41,351 nt of DNA from Oscillospiraceae bacterium (GTDB taxonomy: Bacteria; Bacillota; Clostridia; Oscillospirales; CAG-272). This document shows positions 1 through 7,500 of the stretch, piece after piece. The position numbers and the translations under genes were made by a program. Location: contig QAKK01000003.1 in the NCBI GenBank assembly GCA_003343845.1, positions 1 to 41,351 on the forward strand, in the 5' to 3' direction. Each line of letters opens with the position of its first letter. Position 1 is the first letter of the stretch. The notes below the pieces were generated by a model that saw only the letters and a program-made list of their open reading frames with translations, was not told the origin of the DNA and did not search any database.

Positions 1-335
1 CAAAAGAAAAAGGGAACGGAAAACCGTTCCCTTTGTTTCTGCATCAAAATCGGAAATCGCAGCAGTCCCCGGGCTTTCGAGTTTGATTGCAGAATCTATT
101 GAAATCGCCGCCGCCGTATTTGCATACGGCAAGGCAATTTCAAAAGAAAAAGGGAACGGAAACCCGTTCCCTTTGTTTCTGCATCAAAATCGGAAATCGC
201 AGCAGTCTCCGGGCTTTCGAGTTTGATTGCAGAATCTATTGAAATCGCCGCCGCCGTATTTGCATACGGCAAGGCAATTTCAAAAGAAAAAGGGAACGGA
301 AACCCGTTCCCTTTGTTTCTGCATCAAAATCGGAA
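1..335 (-). repeat. Tandem 140-bp repeat carrying intrinsic terminators
   Basis: Three head-to-tail copies start at 1, 141 and 281, with an exact 140-base period. The third is cut short at about 335, just after the rplL stop. Each copy carries the hairpin AGGGAACGG/CCGTTCCCT (about 10-30, 150-170 and 290-310), which on the minus strand is followed by TTTTTCTTTT, so each reads as a terminator for the rplJ-rplL transcript. The two full copies also hold a second hairpin, GCCGTAT-TTGC-ATACGGC (about 114-131 and 254-271), set inside a longer imperfect stem GAAATYGCC. Copies differ at only a few bases. The array begins at the window edge, so more copies may lie to the left. Confidence 0.9.
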
Positions 336-346
336 GCCCTGTTAAA

Positions 347-721
347 TTACTTAACTTCGACTTCTGCGCCGGCAGCAACGAGATCAGCCTTGATCTTCTC
401 TGCTTCTTCCTTCGCAATGCCTTCCTTGATTGCCTTCGGAGCAGCCTCAACGAGGTCCTTTGCGTCCTTCAGACCAAGACCGGTGATCTCACGGACAACC
501 TTGATAACGCCGAGCTTCTGCGCGCCCGCGCTCTTCAGGATGACGTCGAACTCGGTCTTCTCTTCTGCTGCGGGAGCGGCAGCGCCTGCGCCTGCTGCAA
601 CTGCAACGGGAGCTGCGGATACGCCGAACTCCTCCTCGAGAGCCTTTACGAGATCCTTCAGCTCAAGGATTGTCAGGGTCTTTATCTCTTCCATAATGTT
701 TGCGATCTTTTCGGTAGCCAT
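347..721 (-). CDS. rplL: 50S ribosomal protein L7/L12
   Basis: This is the acidic stalk protein of the large ribosomal subunit, which recruits and stimulates the translational GTPases EF-G and EF-Tu. The 124 residues match the family length. An N-terminal dimerisation helix (about 1-33) is followed by an Ala/Gly/Pro-rich hinge (about 36-52) and the C-terminal domain. That domain has the conserved factor-binding stretch VIKVVREITGLGLKDAKDLV (72-91). An AGGAGG ribosome-binding site precedes the ATG. It lies 52 bases downstream of rplJ in the usual rplJ-rplL operon, and several copies of the L12 dimer bind the L10 protein. The transcript runs into the triple terminator repeat. Nothing is odd in the protein. 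Confidence 0.97.
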   Translation of the reverse strand: MATEKIANIMEEIKTLTILELKDLVKALEEEFGVSAAPVAVAAGAGAAAPAAEEKTEFDVILKSAGAQKLGVIKVVREITGLGLKDAKDLVEAAPKAIKEGIAKEEAEKIKADLVAAGAEVEVK

Positions 722-773
722 TTGTACTATCCTCCTGTGAAATATAAATTAATTTTAATTTTAAGCGGTTTGT

Positions 774-1340
774 TTACGCTTCTGCGGGAGCCTCAGCTGC
801 GGGAGCGGCTGCGACCAGGGTCGATGCAACGACATCGTCGCTGCCTTCGCCTGCCTTGTCGATGATCGCCTGCAGACCGAAGCACAGACCGTACAGCGGG
901 GACTGGAGCGAGCCGAGAACCTTGCCGACGAGGACTTCCTTCGAGGGCGTGTCTGCGAGCTCCTTCACAGTATCAACACCAACGACTGCGCCGTCGATGA
1001 AGCCTGCGCAAAACTCAAAGGAATCAACCTTCTCCACATACTCCTTGAGGATCTTCGCGGGTGCGATGGGGTCCTCAGCGCTGATTGCCAGCGCGGTCAT
1101 GCCGTGAAGGTGTTCCTTCATGGCGCCGTAGCCGACCTCGTCACAAGCTCTGCCCGTGATCGAGTTCTTGATGACCGAGTACTCGACGCCTGCTGCTCTC
1201 AGAGCCGCACGCATCTTGGTGTCGTCCTCAACGGTGATGCCTTCGTACTTCACCAGTACGCCGGCTGCCGCGTTTTTGAGTTTTTCGGCAAGTGCTGCTA
1301 CCGTTGCCTGTTTTGCTTCAAGAATCTTCTTGCTTGGCAT
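774..1340 (-). CDS. rplJ: 50S ribosomal protein L10
   Basis: L10 (188 residues) anchors L7/L12 dimers to 23S rRNA at the base of the ribosomal stalk. The N-terminus MPSKKILEAKQATVAALAEK is typical, and the C-terminus ends in an Ala/Pro/Glu-rich tail. The frame is open further upstream, but the start at 1340 is chosen because a GGAGGTG ribosome-binding site sits directly before it and the upstream bases form the L10 leader. L10 and L12 are expected to repress their own synthesis by binding that leader. The organisation matches other Firmicutes. Confidence 0.96.
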   Translation of the reverse strand: MPSKKILEAKQATVAALAEKLKNAAAGVLVKYEGITVEDDTKMRAALRAAGVEYSVIKNSITGRACDEVGYGAMKEHLHGMTALAISAEDPIAPAKILKEYVEKVDSFEFCAGFIDGAVVGVDTVKELADTPSKEVLVGKVLGSLQSPLYGLCFGLQAIIDKAGEGSDDVVASTLVAAAPAAEAPAEA

Positions 1341-1488
1341 CGTATTTTCACCTCCGTTAAACAATAAAAAAATCTTTCTACGGTAAGACATAAGGATACC
1401 GAAAGAAAGATTACAAAACAAGTTTTATAAACATCCCTCGGCAGGAAAGCTTGCGCTTTTACCGGAACCTGCTGTCTTAGGTAACAAA
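1341..1488 (-). ncRNA. Ribosomal protein L10 leader
   Basis: The 5' UTR of rplJ-rplL, read on the minus strand, contains ACCTAAGACAGCAGGT, then a variable hairpin, then CCTGCCGAGG (about 1430-1482). This is the hallmark core of the Firmicutes L10 leader, in which the two arms pair and the bulged junction binds L10-(L12)4. The rest runs to the rplJ ribosome-binding site and contains a second stem using CTTTCTTTCGG and TACCGTAGAAAG. The role is autoregulation by attenuation or translational block. The boundaries are estimates. Confidence 0.85.
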
Positions 1489-1491
1489 GGG

Positions 1492-1520
1492 ATTATAGCA
1501 GACCGTGTTCCCTTTGTCAA
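1492..1520 (-). promoter_or_regulatory. Consensus sigma-A promoter of rplJL
   Basis: On the minus strand there is a perfect -35 TTGACA (1515-1520), a 17-base spacer and a perfect -10 TATAAT (1492-1497). Transcription would start near 1485, at the edge of the L10 leader. Confidence 0.9.
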
Positions 1521-1853
1521 GGGGTTTGCGAATTTTTTTGAAAAAAGTTGAGGGGAGGGGTTGGAGATGCGTACACACCGTAGGGCGGGGGCTTGCTCCC
1601 GCCGCATCCGCGCCGCGCAATCCAAGCCTTCCCCGGTGGGGAAGCCTAAGATGCGCAGCCATACACGGTTTAATCAAGCCTTCCCCAACGGGGAAGCCTA
1701 AAAAACGCTTTGCGTCTCGTACAACTCTCCCCCAAGGGAAGCCTAAATTGATCCAAGCCTTCCCCGGTGGGGAAGCCAGAGACGCGGCGGGCGACAATGG
1801 TCGCCCCTACAGATAAAATCCGACTTATCCCTCTTTGTCCTTTGAAAGGGGTA
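1521..1853. repeat. Repeat-packed intergenic region (families A, B, C)
   Basis: No gene is seen here. The region holds one family-C palindrome (GGCGGGGGCTTGCTCCCGCC, about 1583-1605), family-A hairpins CCTTCCCC-GGTG-GGGGAAG at about 1623-1650, 1675-1702 and 1753-1781, a shortened family-A form at 1726-1747, and a family-B palindrome GGGCGACAATGGTCGCCC at about 1790-1807. The short reading frames that cross it are made of these repeats and have no ribosome-binding sites. Confidence 0.8.
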
Positions 1854-1887
1854 CGGGGGAAACTTTCGTACACGAAAGTTTCCCCCG
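1854..1887. terminator. 34-base perfect palindrome after the oxidoreductase operon
   Basis: CGGGGGAAACTTTCGT pairs perfectly with its own reverse complement downstream, 11 bases beyond the stop codon of the minus-strand gene ending at 1899. The T-tract (GTTTTCTCTT) is on the plus-strand side. On the minus strand the hairpin lacks a following U-run, so it may act as an RNA end-protecting hairpin or a bidirectional terminator. Confidence 0.55.
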
Positions 1888-1898
1888 TTTTCTCTTCC

Positions 1899-2885
1899 TT
1901 ATCTGACTTTCAGCACAACCTTGCCGACATTCTCCCCGCGCTCGAGGATGGCATGCGCCGCCTCGGCTTCGGTGATGGGCAGAACCTTGTAGATCGTCGG
2001 GCGAACCTCGCCGGTGTCGATCTTCGGCCAGACGTCCTTGACGAGCGTTGCCAGCAGCTTTGCCTTGAACTCCGGCTTCTTCGAGCGGAGCGTGCTGCCG
2101 ATCAGGCGCACATTGAGGACATACAGCTTCTTCAGATCAACCTCTGTGATGTCGCCCGCGAGCGTTGCGATCATGATCCAACGTCCGCCGTAGCGCATGT
2201 ACTGGAGGCACTTGCCCTGGATGCTGCCGCCGAGGCAGTCGATCGCAACGTCGATCGGATGACCCGCGTCGCGCTCCTCTTCCAGCACCTTCACGATGTC
2301 TTCTTTCCTCGAATTGACCACGCGGTCAGCGCCGAGATGCTTGATGCGGTCGATCACGCTGTCCTCGATGACCGTCGTGATGACGCGCGCGCCGAATGCC
2401 TTCGCCATCGGGATGACGACGCTGGCAAGCCCGCTTGCACCTGCGTGCATCAGCAGCGTGTCGCCTGCCTTCAGCCCGCCCTCGATGAAGAGGTTGAGGT
2501 ATGCGGTGGCAAACGCCTCCGGGATCGCTGCCGCTTCTTCAAACGTGCAGGTCTCGGGAACAGGCATCAGCATGTCGTACTTGACGTTGGCATACTCGGC
2601 ATAGCCGCCGCCGCCGAGCAGAGCGCAGACCTTGTCGCCGATCTTCCACGAGGACTTCTTCTTTGCCTCCTCGCCGAGCTCAACGATCACGCCCGCGATC
2701 TCGAGGCCCATCCATTCGGGGCAGCCGGGCGGGGGCGGATAATCGCCTGCGCGCTGCATCAGGTCAGCGCGGTTCAGCGCCGCGGCGTGGATCTCAACCA
2801 GCGCATCCTCGGGACCGACGACCGGGTTCGGCACGTCCGACCAGGAGAGCGCATTGGTGTCTTTATCAATCAGAATTGCTTTCAT
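1899..2885 (-). CDS. NAD(P)H:quinone oxidoreductase-like MDR protein
   Basis: This 328-residue protein is a zinc-free medium-chain dehydrogenase/reductase of the quinone oxidoreductase (PIG3/QOR) type. The GroES-like N-terminal domain carries the family hallmark NRADLMQRAG (38-47) and GLEIAGVIVELG (60-71). The Rossmann domain has HAGASGLASVV (147-157), where the usual GxGxxG loop is loosened to GASGLA. No structural or catalytic zinc cysteines are visible. Family members reduce quinones or activated alkenes with NADPH in the cytoplasm. It is the last of three co-directional oxidoreductase genes, 33 bases after the Gfo/Idh/MocA gene. The true substrate is unknown. Confidence 0.85.
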   Translation of the reverse strand: MKAILIDKDTNALSWSDVPNPVVGPEDALVEIHAAALNRADLMQRAGDYPPPPGCPEWMGLEIAGVIVELGEEAKKKSSWKIGDKVCALLGGGGYAEYANVKYDMLMPVPETCTFEEAAAIPEAFATAYLNLFIEGGLKAGDTLLMHAGASGLASVVIPMAKAFGARVITTVIEDSVIDRIKHLGADRVVNSRKEDIVKVLEEERDAGHPIDVAIDCLGGSIQGKCLQYMRYGGRWIMIATLAGDITEVDLKKLYVLNVRLIGSTLRSKKPEFKAKLLATLVKDVWPKIDTGEVRPTIYKVLPITEAEAAHAILERGENVGKVVLKVR

Positions 2886-2918
2886 AGTGTCTGTTCCTTT
2901 CTTTCTTCGGGCAGCAGC

Positions 2919-3938
2919 TTACAGAATCGTCGGCGTCTTGAAGTCGATGTCAAAGCCGCATGCGGCAAGCACCATCTTCTGGAGCTGGAGCTCGTAATCG
3001 TAGTCAAAGGGATTCTTCTTCGTGCCGCGGATGTAGGCAGCGAAATCGTGCAGCATCACGTCGTAGCGACCGGTCGGCTTCTGGAACGGGATCTCCGCCT
3101 TGACGTCGTTGTAGGCGTTGGTGCCGGTCATGCGGCGGTCTGCGAAGGTCATCTTCGTCGGGTTCTCAAGCGGCTTGATCTCGACGGTGCCTTCTCTGCC
3201 GCAGAGCACAAACTGGCGTCTGCCGTAGCCGTTGACCTCGGTCGAGTTGATGCGGACGGTCGCCACAAACTTGGGGTACTTCAGCACGGCGAAGGTGTTG
3301 TCCAGCACACCGTCCATGATGAAGCCCGACTTGTTGTGCATCGGGATGATCTCGTCCGGCACGCCCGCGACGCTGTAGACCAGGTCGATCAGGTGGCAGC
3401 CGAGCCAGAACATGTTGCCGCCTTTGAAGCCGGACAGCAGCTTGTTGACGCGCATGTCATGCTGCGTGCTCATCTGGGTGTCGATCGCGGTGATCTCGCC
3501 GATTCTGCCGTCGTTGATCAGGTCGTGCATGTAGAGCACGGCGGGATTGTAGCGGTACATGTAGCCGAGCTGCACGATGAGGTTCTTGCGCTTCGCGTCG
3601 CGGAGCATGTGCTCGTAGGCGGCGATGTCTTCTCCGCCCGGCTTATCCAGGTGAACGTGTACACCGTGGTCGATGCAGCGCTGTGCAGCGGCAACGCTGT
3701 CCAGCTCATAGCCCTCGCAGAGGACGGCGTCGAGCCCGGGAACATGAAACAGCTCTTCTTCGGTCATGACCGGCACATCGCCGTAGACCTTGTCGTTCTT
3801 GATTTTTTCCGCAACTTCGGGCGATTCGGGCACGATACCCACGATCTCAAAGAGGTCGGGGAACTTCTTTGCGCCTTCGAGCTTTGCGCGGCTGTGGTCA
3901 TGCCGCGTGCCGATGTGACCGAGTTTAATCTTTTCCAT
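2919..3938 (-). CDS. Gfo/Idh/MocA family oxidoreductase
   Basis: This 339-residue NAD(P)-dependent dehydrogenase belongs to the family that acts on sugars, inositols and related polyols. The N-terminal Rossmann fold starts LGHIGTRHDHS (6-16), where the classical GxGxxG is altered. The catalytic EKP-type motif is DKPGG (98-102). The C-terminal domain carries GGNMFWLGCHLIDLV (173-187), which supplies the conserved Asp and His. It sits 11 bases downstream of the zinc-dehydrogenase-like gene, so the two are probably cotranslated and may act on consecutive steps. The substrate cannot be named from sequence. The altered nucleotide loop is also seen in other members that sit beside MDR proteins, so it need not mean loss of function. 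Confidence 0.88.
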   Translation of the reverse strand: MEKIKLGHIGTRHDHSRAKLEGAKKFPDLFEIVGIVPESPEVAEKIKNDKVYGDVPVMTEEELFHVPGLDAVLCEGYELDSVAAAQRCIDHGVHVHLDKPGGEDIAAYEHMLRDAKRKNLIVQLGYMYRYNPAVLYMHDLINDGRIGEITAIDTQMSTQHDMRVNKLLSGFKGGNMFWLGCHLIDLVYSVAGVPDEIIPMHNKSGFIMDGVLDNTFAVLKYPKFVATVRINSTEVNGYGRRQFVLCGREGTVEIKPLENPTKMTFADRRMTGTNAYNDVKAEIPFQKPTGRYDVMLHDFAAYIRGTKKNPFDYDYELQLQKMVLAACGFDIDFKTPTIL

Positions 3939-3949
3939 ATCTGTTCTCC

Positions 3950-4978
3950 TTAGTTCATTTTTGTCCAGTCGAACTGAACGACCAGCGGGAAATTCTTTTC
4001 ATGGACGAGGCGGGTGTAGACTTCGGGCGCTTCCTCGGGCAGATGCGTCTCGGCGATCATGTCCTTAAAGTGGATCCTGCCGCCCTTCAGCAGCTTGAAG
4101 ATGCCGTACAGCTCGTCGTCGTAGCACCAGTAACCGGGCGCGGACTCGCGGTCCGGGCGGGCAGCCGTGTGTGCGCCGACCAGCGTGATGCCGGGGAAGT
4201 GGATCTTTCTGTAGTAGTCGATGGTGAAGTCGGAGCTTCTCGTGCAGCCGAGCAGCGAGACTCTGCCGAACCTTGCCATGCAGTCGAGCACCTGGTCGAG
4301 CGCCTTACCGTTACCGGTGACTTCGACGGCGACGTTGACGCCCTTGCCGTTTGTGACCTTCTTCACGTTCTGAACAAAGTCGGGTGCGAAGGGATCAAAG
4401 GTGTAGTCCGCGCCCATCTTCTCGGCAAATGCGCGGCGCTCCTCGATCGGGTCGACCGCGATGACGGGTGCGCAGCCTGCCGCGCGGCAGAACTGCACCG
4501 CCAGCTGACCGAGCAGACCGAGACCCATGACGATCGCGCTCTCGCCGAACTCGGGGCGCGTCTTGCGCAGACCCGCTGCCGGGAAGGTCGCGATGACCGA
4601 CATGGCAGCTTCCTCAAGCGAAATCGAATCGTCGAGAATCTTGATCGCCTTGCTCTCGTTGACAAGGCTGTACTTGGTATGTACGCCGAAGCAGACGACC
4701 ACGCGGTCGCCGACCTTCACGCGGGTCACGCGGCTGCCGACCTTGATGACCGTGCCTGCCGCACTGTAGCCCAGCTTGCGGGGGAAGCCGTGCGTGTGCG
4801 CGGCGTCGCGCCCGGGCGCGATGTTCATGTCGCCGGTGATGTTGGCGCGCTCGGTGCCGGGGCTGATCGTGGAGTATGCCACGTCAACCAGCACGTCGAA
4901 TTCGCCCGGCTCGCCGGTCGGCACATCGACCAGCTCCGCCGTGTTCGGCGCGGTGAAAATGATCTGTTTGTTGCCCAT
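3950..4978 (-). CDS. Zinc-type alcohol dehydrogenase-like MDR protein
   Basis: This 342-residue medium-chain dehydrogenase is the first gene of the oxidoreductase operon. The N-terminal GroES-like domain has STISPGTERANI (36-47), where classical members have the zinc-ligand cysteine. The NAD(P) fold has MGLGLLGQLAVQF (151-163) and an acidic residue at the end of the second strand (AVDPIEER), which suggests NAD preference. The four-cysteine structural zinc lobe is absent. Homologues are commonly annotated as threonine-dehydrogenase-like or zinc-binding dehydrogenases, often next to a Gfo/Idh/MocA partner as here. A cytoplasmic redox role on a polyol, sugar or secondary alcohol is inferred only. 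Confidence 0.85.
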   Translation of the reverse strand: MGNKQIIFTAPNTAELVDVPTGEPGEFDVLVDVAYSTISPGTERANITGDMNIAPGRDAAHTHGFPRKLGYSAAGTVIKVGSRVTRVKVGDRVVVCFGVHTKYSLVNESKAIKILDDSISLEEAAMSVIATFPAAGLRKTRPEFGESAIVMGLGLLGQLAVQFCRAAGCAPVIAVDPIEERRAFAEKMGADYTFDPFAPDFVQNVKKVTNGKGVNVAVEVTGNGKALDQVLDCMARFGRVSLLGCTRSSDFTIDYYRKIHFPGITLVGAHTAARPDRESAPGYWCYDDELYGIFKLLKGGRIHFKDMIAETHLPEEAPEVYTRLVHEKNFPLVVQFDWTKMN

Positions 4979-5063
4979 GCTTTTTCCTCATTCTCTCCTT
5001 GGCTTTCAGGTTGGTTTCGGACGGACGTTTTGGACGCACCATCCCCTTTTTCCCTCTGCCATT

Positions 5064-5093
5064 ATTATAGCCCCCGCGGGGCGGGAGTGTCAA
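5064..5093 (-). promoter_or_regulatory. Promoter of the three-gene oxidoreductase operon
   Basis: On the minus strand: TTGACA (5088-5093), an 18-base spacer containing the GC-rich palindrome CCCCGCGGGG, then TATAAT (5064-5069). It lies about 85 bases upstream of the first ATG. A palindromic spacer is a reasonable operator candidate. Confidence 0.8.
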
Positions 5094-5557
5094 GACGGCG
5101 TGCACAATTTTACTGTCATTTCTGTGCAAAAAATCATTTTCTTTTTTTGAAAATTCGTATAAAAATGCACTGCCGCCGCAGTTTTGAAAGAGAGGTCGGC
5201 GGTTATCCGCGCGGCGCACGGCAAAATCGGTGTAAAAAATTAAACAGCCGGGCGCGGGAAAAACGAGGCGGCTGGCGGCGCGGCGGCGCATGCCGCCGCG
5301 TGCAAAAAAGGCGGCTGTATCGGAAGTGCGGGGCGCGGTTCGGAAAGGTCAAATGCGCGAAAAACAAAAAGCGCGGCAGACCGCCGTCTGCCGCCGCAAA
5401 GGTACGCCGCCCCGCCGCGCAAAATCCGCTTGCATTTTCCGCGCTTTTTTGATAGTATATATTTAAGGAAGATTTGCACGGAGGAAAAGGGCGTCCGAGC
5501 CTTCCCCGGTGGGGAAGCCTGAAAATACGCCCGCCCACGCGATCTGAGGCTCTCCTC
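5094..5557. other. Gene-free intergenic stretch
   Basis: No convincing gene is seen. The left part is AT-rich (5100-5160). The middle (5160-5430) is strongly GC-rich with simple runs of GCC and GGC, and its open frames lack ribosome-binding sites. A plus-strand promoter-like sequence lies at 5432-5460, followed by a GGAGG at 5481-5485 with no gene after it. A family-A hairpin (about 5497-5524) comes before the end of the winged-helix regulator. Confidence 0.6.
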
Positions 5558-6151
5558 TCACAGCACTTCCAGCGTCACATCCTCCGCGAGGGCATACCCC
5601 TCGCCGCGGCGGGCGCAGATGATCTCACCCGTGAGCACTTTGCCGAGCTTTTTGCGCAGGTAGCAGGCGTACACGTCCACCACGTTGCCCGCCGCGCTGC
5701 CGAACAGGGCGGCGGCGTCTGCCCGCGAAAGGCTGCCGCCTTTTCCGAGTGCCGCCAGCATTGCGCATTCCCGCACCGAGAGCCGCACCTCGCCGTCCGC
5801 ACCCGTGACGCGGCGGGTCGCCGTGTTCAGCATGAGTGCCCGCGATACCGGCGTCGGCGCCGCAGTCAGCCGCGCCGCGAGCTGCGCGCGGAACAGCGCG
5901 AGGTCAAACGGATAGAGCAAAAACAGCGTGCCTGCGTCGGCGCTTTGCCGTGCGGCAGCGCGCAAGCCCTCCTCGTCGCGGGAAAAACAGATGCCGTCGG
6001 ACGCATCCGCCGCCGCAGAATCAAGGTCGCAGACCGTCAGCCGCGCGTCGGCGGCGTCCTGCCCGAATCCGGCGGAAAAGCCCGCCGCCTGCGCTTCAAG
6101 CGCCAGCGCCCGCCCGAGCCGCACGTCCTCCGTGCGAATGTAAATGTCCAT
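5558..6151 (-). CDS. OmpR/PhoB-type winged-helix regulator with degenerate receiver
   Basis: The C-terminal part (about 120-190) of this 197-residue protein is a trans_reg_C DNA-binding domain. LSVRECAMLAAL matches the LTxxEFxLL helix of OmpR proteins, NVVDVYACYLRKKLG (156-170) is the recognition-helix signature, and RRGEGYAL (181-188) the wing. The N-terminal about 100 residues look like a shrunken receiver domain: an Asp pair is present at CDLD (41-44), but the usual acidic pocket and Lys-Pro are not obvious, and the length is short of the usual 225 or so. No histidine kinase is adjacent. It is divergent from the AraC-type gene and could regulate it or itself. The target is unknown. Confidence 0.75.
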   Translation of the reverse strand: MDIYIRTEDVRLGRALALEAQAAGFSAGFGQDAADARLTVCDLDSAAADASDGICFSRDEEGLRAAARQSADAGTLFLLYPFDLALFRAQLAARLTAAPTPVSRALMLNTATRRVTGADGEVRLSVRECAMLAALGKGGSLSRADAAALFGSAAGNVVDVYACYLRKKLGKVLTGEIICARRGEGYALAEDVTLEVL

Positions 6152-6174
6152 GCGCTCACCCCGCTTTTTCTAAT

Positions 6175-6203
6175 AGTTTAACGTTTTTTCGCAGCGATGT
6201 CAA
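6175..6203 (-). promoter_or_regulatory. Promoter of the winged-helix regulator
   Basis: On the minus strand: TTGACA (6198-6203), a 17-base spacer and TAAACT (6175-6180), 23 bases before the ATG at 6151. The -35 is perfect. Confidence 0.7.
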
Positions 6204-6340
6204 GCCCGCCCGGGAAGGCAGCAGACCTTTGCGGAATATGCGAAGGCTGTACAAGCCGTAGGGTGCCGTTTGTCTCCCGCTGCATCCAAGCCTCCCCCAA
6301 GGGAAGCCTAAAAGCTGCATCCCACCCGCACGCAAGCCCC
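6204..6340. repeat. Family-A hairpin between divergent regulators
   Basis: A shortened family-A palindrome (CCTCCCCCAAGGGAAGCCTAAA, split here as CCTCCCCC, AA, GGGAAGCCTAAA, about 6290-6312) and fragments resembling the family-C/D flank (CCGTAGGGTGCC at 6257) fill the gap. No clear plus-strand promoter for the AraC-type gene is seen. Confidence 0.6.
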
Positions 6341-6358
6341 AACGAAAGGAGAATCACC

Positions 6359-7183
6359 ATGGAAAAGATCATTGCCCTGCCCGAGGAGGCAGAGGAGGCG
6401 CGGACGCGCCTGCCGATCGTGCCGATCGCGTTCGGCAGCGGCAGCAAATGCCCGTCCGCCGACGAGGCGCACCTGCTGCTTTCGGTGCGCGCAGGCAGCC
6501 TCTCCTATACCGACCTGTCCGGCGAGGAGACCGCCGACGAAGGGCAGCTCCTGTTTGTCCGCCGCGGGCACACGCTGCCCGATCTTGCGCCCTCCGCCGA
6601 CTTCGACTGCGAATTTGTGCTGTTCGACGCCGCGGAGGACTTCCTCGCGCACCTCGATCTCGACGACATCTCGGCGGGCGAGGTCGGCGAGGGCTGCGGG
6701 CTCAGCGCCGTCGCCAAAATGAGCGTCTACGCGCTCGAATACTACCACGACTGCCTCAAGATCTGCGCGGCGGTCTACGCTGCGCTTGCCAAGATCGCGC
6801 GCGATCGCATGATCGCCAAGCTGGAGCGCTTTGACACCCTCTCCGAGCGGCTGTCGCCCGCCATTCTGCAGATCGAGCAGCGCTACGGCGAGGCGCTGAC
6901 CGTGCCGATGCTGGCGCATGCCTGCTCGATGGGCGAGAGCCATTTTTCCCGCGCGTTCAAGCAGGTGTACGGCACGTCGCCCATCCGATACCTGATCCGT
7001 GTGCGCATCGAGGCGGCAAAGACGCTGCTTGCCGACACCGATCTGCCCTTTGAGGAGATCGCGCGGCGCTGCGGCTTCGGTACGACGAAATATTTCGGCG
7101 ATATGCTGAAGCGCCATGAGCATGTTTCTCCGCGCGAGCTGCGCGCCATGTACCGCAGCATGACGCAGGTGAGCTTCTTCTGA
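6359..7183 (+). CDS. AraC family transcriptional regulator
   Basis: This 274-residue regulator has a C-terminal double helix-turn-helix (about 170-268). The first helix pair is around LTVPMLAHACSMGESHFSRAF, split as LTVPMLAHACSM and GESHFSRAF, and the second is FEEIARRCGFGTTKYFGDML. This is the classical AraC/XylS arrangement. The N-terminal about 160 residues resemble a cupin-type sensor (LLSVRAGSLSY, GQLLFVRRG), as in regulators that sense sugars or other small effectors. The start at 6359 is chosen over an in-frame start at 6197 because AAGGAGAATC lies just ahead and the upstream codons fall in repeat sequence. It is divergent from the winged-helix regulator. The target is not evident. Confidence 0.88.
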   Translation: MEKIIALPEEAEEARTRLPIVPIAFGSGSKCPSADEAHLLLSVRAGSLSYTDLSGEETADEGQLLFVRRGHTLPDLAPSADFDCEFVLFDAAEDFLAHLDLDDISAGEVGEGCGLSAVAKMSVYALEYYHDCLKICAAVYAALAKIARDRMIAKLERFDTLSERLSPAILQIEQRYGEALTVPMLAHACSMGESHFSRAFKQVYGTSPIRYLIRVRIEAAKTLLADTDLPFEEIARRCGFGTTKYFGDMLKRHEHVSPRELRAMYRSMTQVSFF

Positions 7184-7415
7184 GGGGGGCATGCAAGCCT
7201 TCCCCCAAGGGGGAAGCCTAAGAGACACCCGTATGGGCGACCGTCGGTCGTCCGCATCTGTACCGCGAAACGGGTCGTCGAGGGCGCCGACCCCTACCGA
7301 TTTGCGAAAACGCCGCACACACCGCCTCCTCAAACCCCTGCCGAAACACGATGCCTTTTCCCCTTTATTTCGACGCTTTTCCGTATTTTTTCTGTAAAAA
7401 ATGCGGTGTTATCCC
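7184..7415. repeat. Family A, B and D palindromes before the PFOR promoter
   Basis: The region contains a 16-base-arm family-A hairpin (CTTCCCCC/GGGGGAAG, about 7194-7226), which also serves as the only hairpin downstream of the AraC-type gene. A family-B form GGGCGACCGTCGGTCGTCC lies at about 7233-7252 and a family-D form GGGTCGTCGAGGGCGCCGAC with CCCCTACC at about 7270-7299. There is no gene. Confidence 0.75.
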
Positions 7416-7444
7416 TTTACAATCGCCCTGTTGAATGCTATAAT
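7416..7444 (+). promoter_or_regulatory. Promoter of the PFOR gene
   Basis: TTTACA (7416-7421), a 17-base spacer and a perfect TATAAT (7439-7444). The short AT-rich leader ends in TCGGAGG (7485-7491) before the ATG at 7501. Confidence 0.88.
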
Positions 7445-7500
7445 ATGCAGAGATATTGATATTTTAAATACAATATATTTTTTTCGGAGGTATATTCCAA

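Noticed and set aside
1..335. CRISPR array
   Set aside because: The repeated unit is 140 bases with no unique spacers, and it contains terminator hairpins. The copies are plain tandem duplications.
1425..1797. Short peptides across the rplJ promoter region
   Set aside because: They run through the L10 leader, the promoter and family-A repeats, and translate the repeats themselves.
1767..3953. Long plus-strand frame over the oxidoreductase genes
   Set aside because: It covers three well-supported minus-strand genes and starts inside repeats, so it is a shadow.
4979..5557. A gene in the GC-rich stretch upstream of the oxidoreductase operon
   Set aside because: Open frames are Arg/Ala/Pro-rich artefacts of GCC and GGC runs without ribosome-binding sites or motifs.
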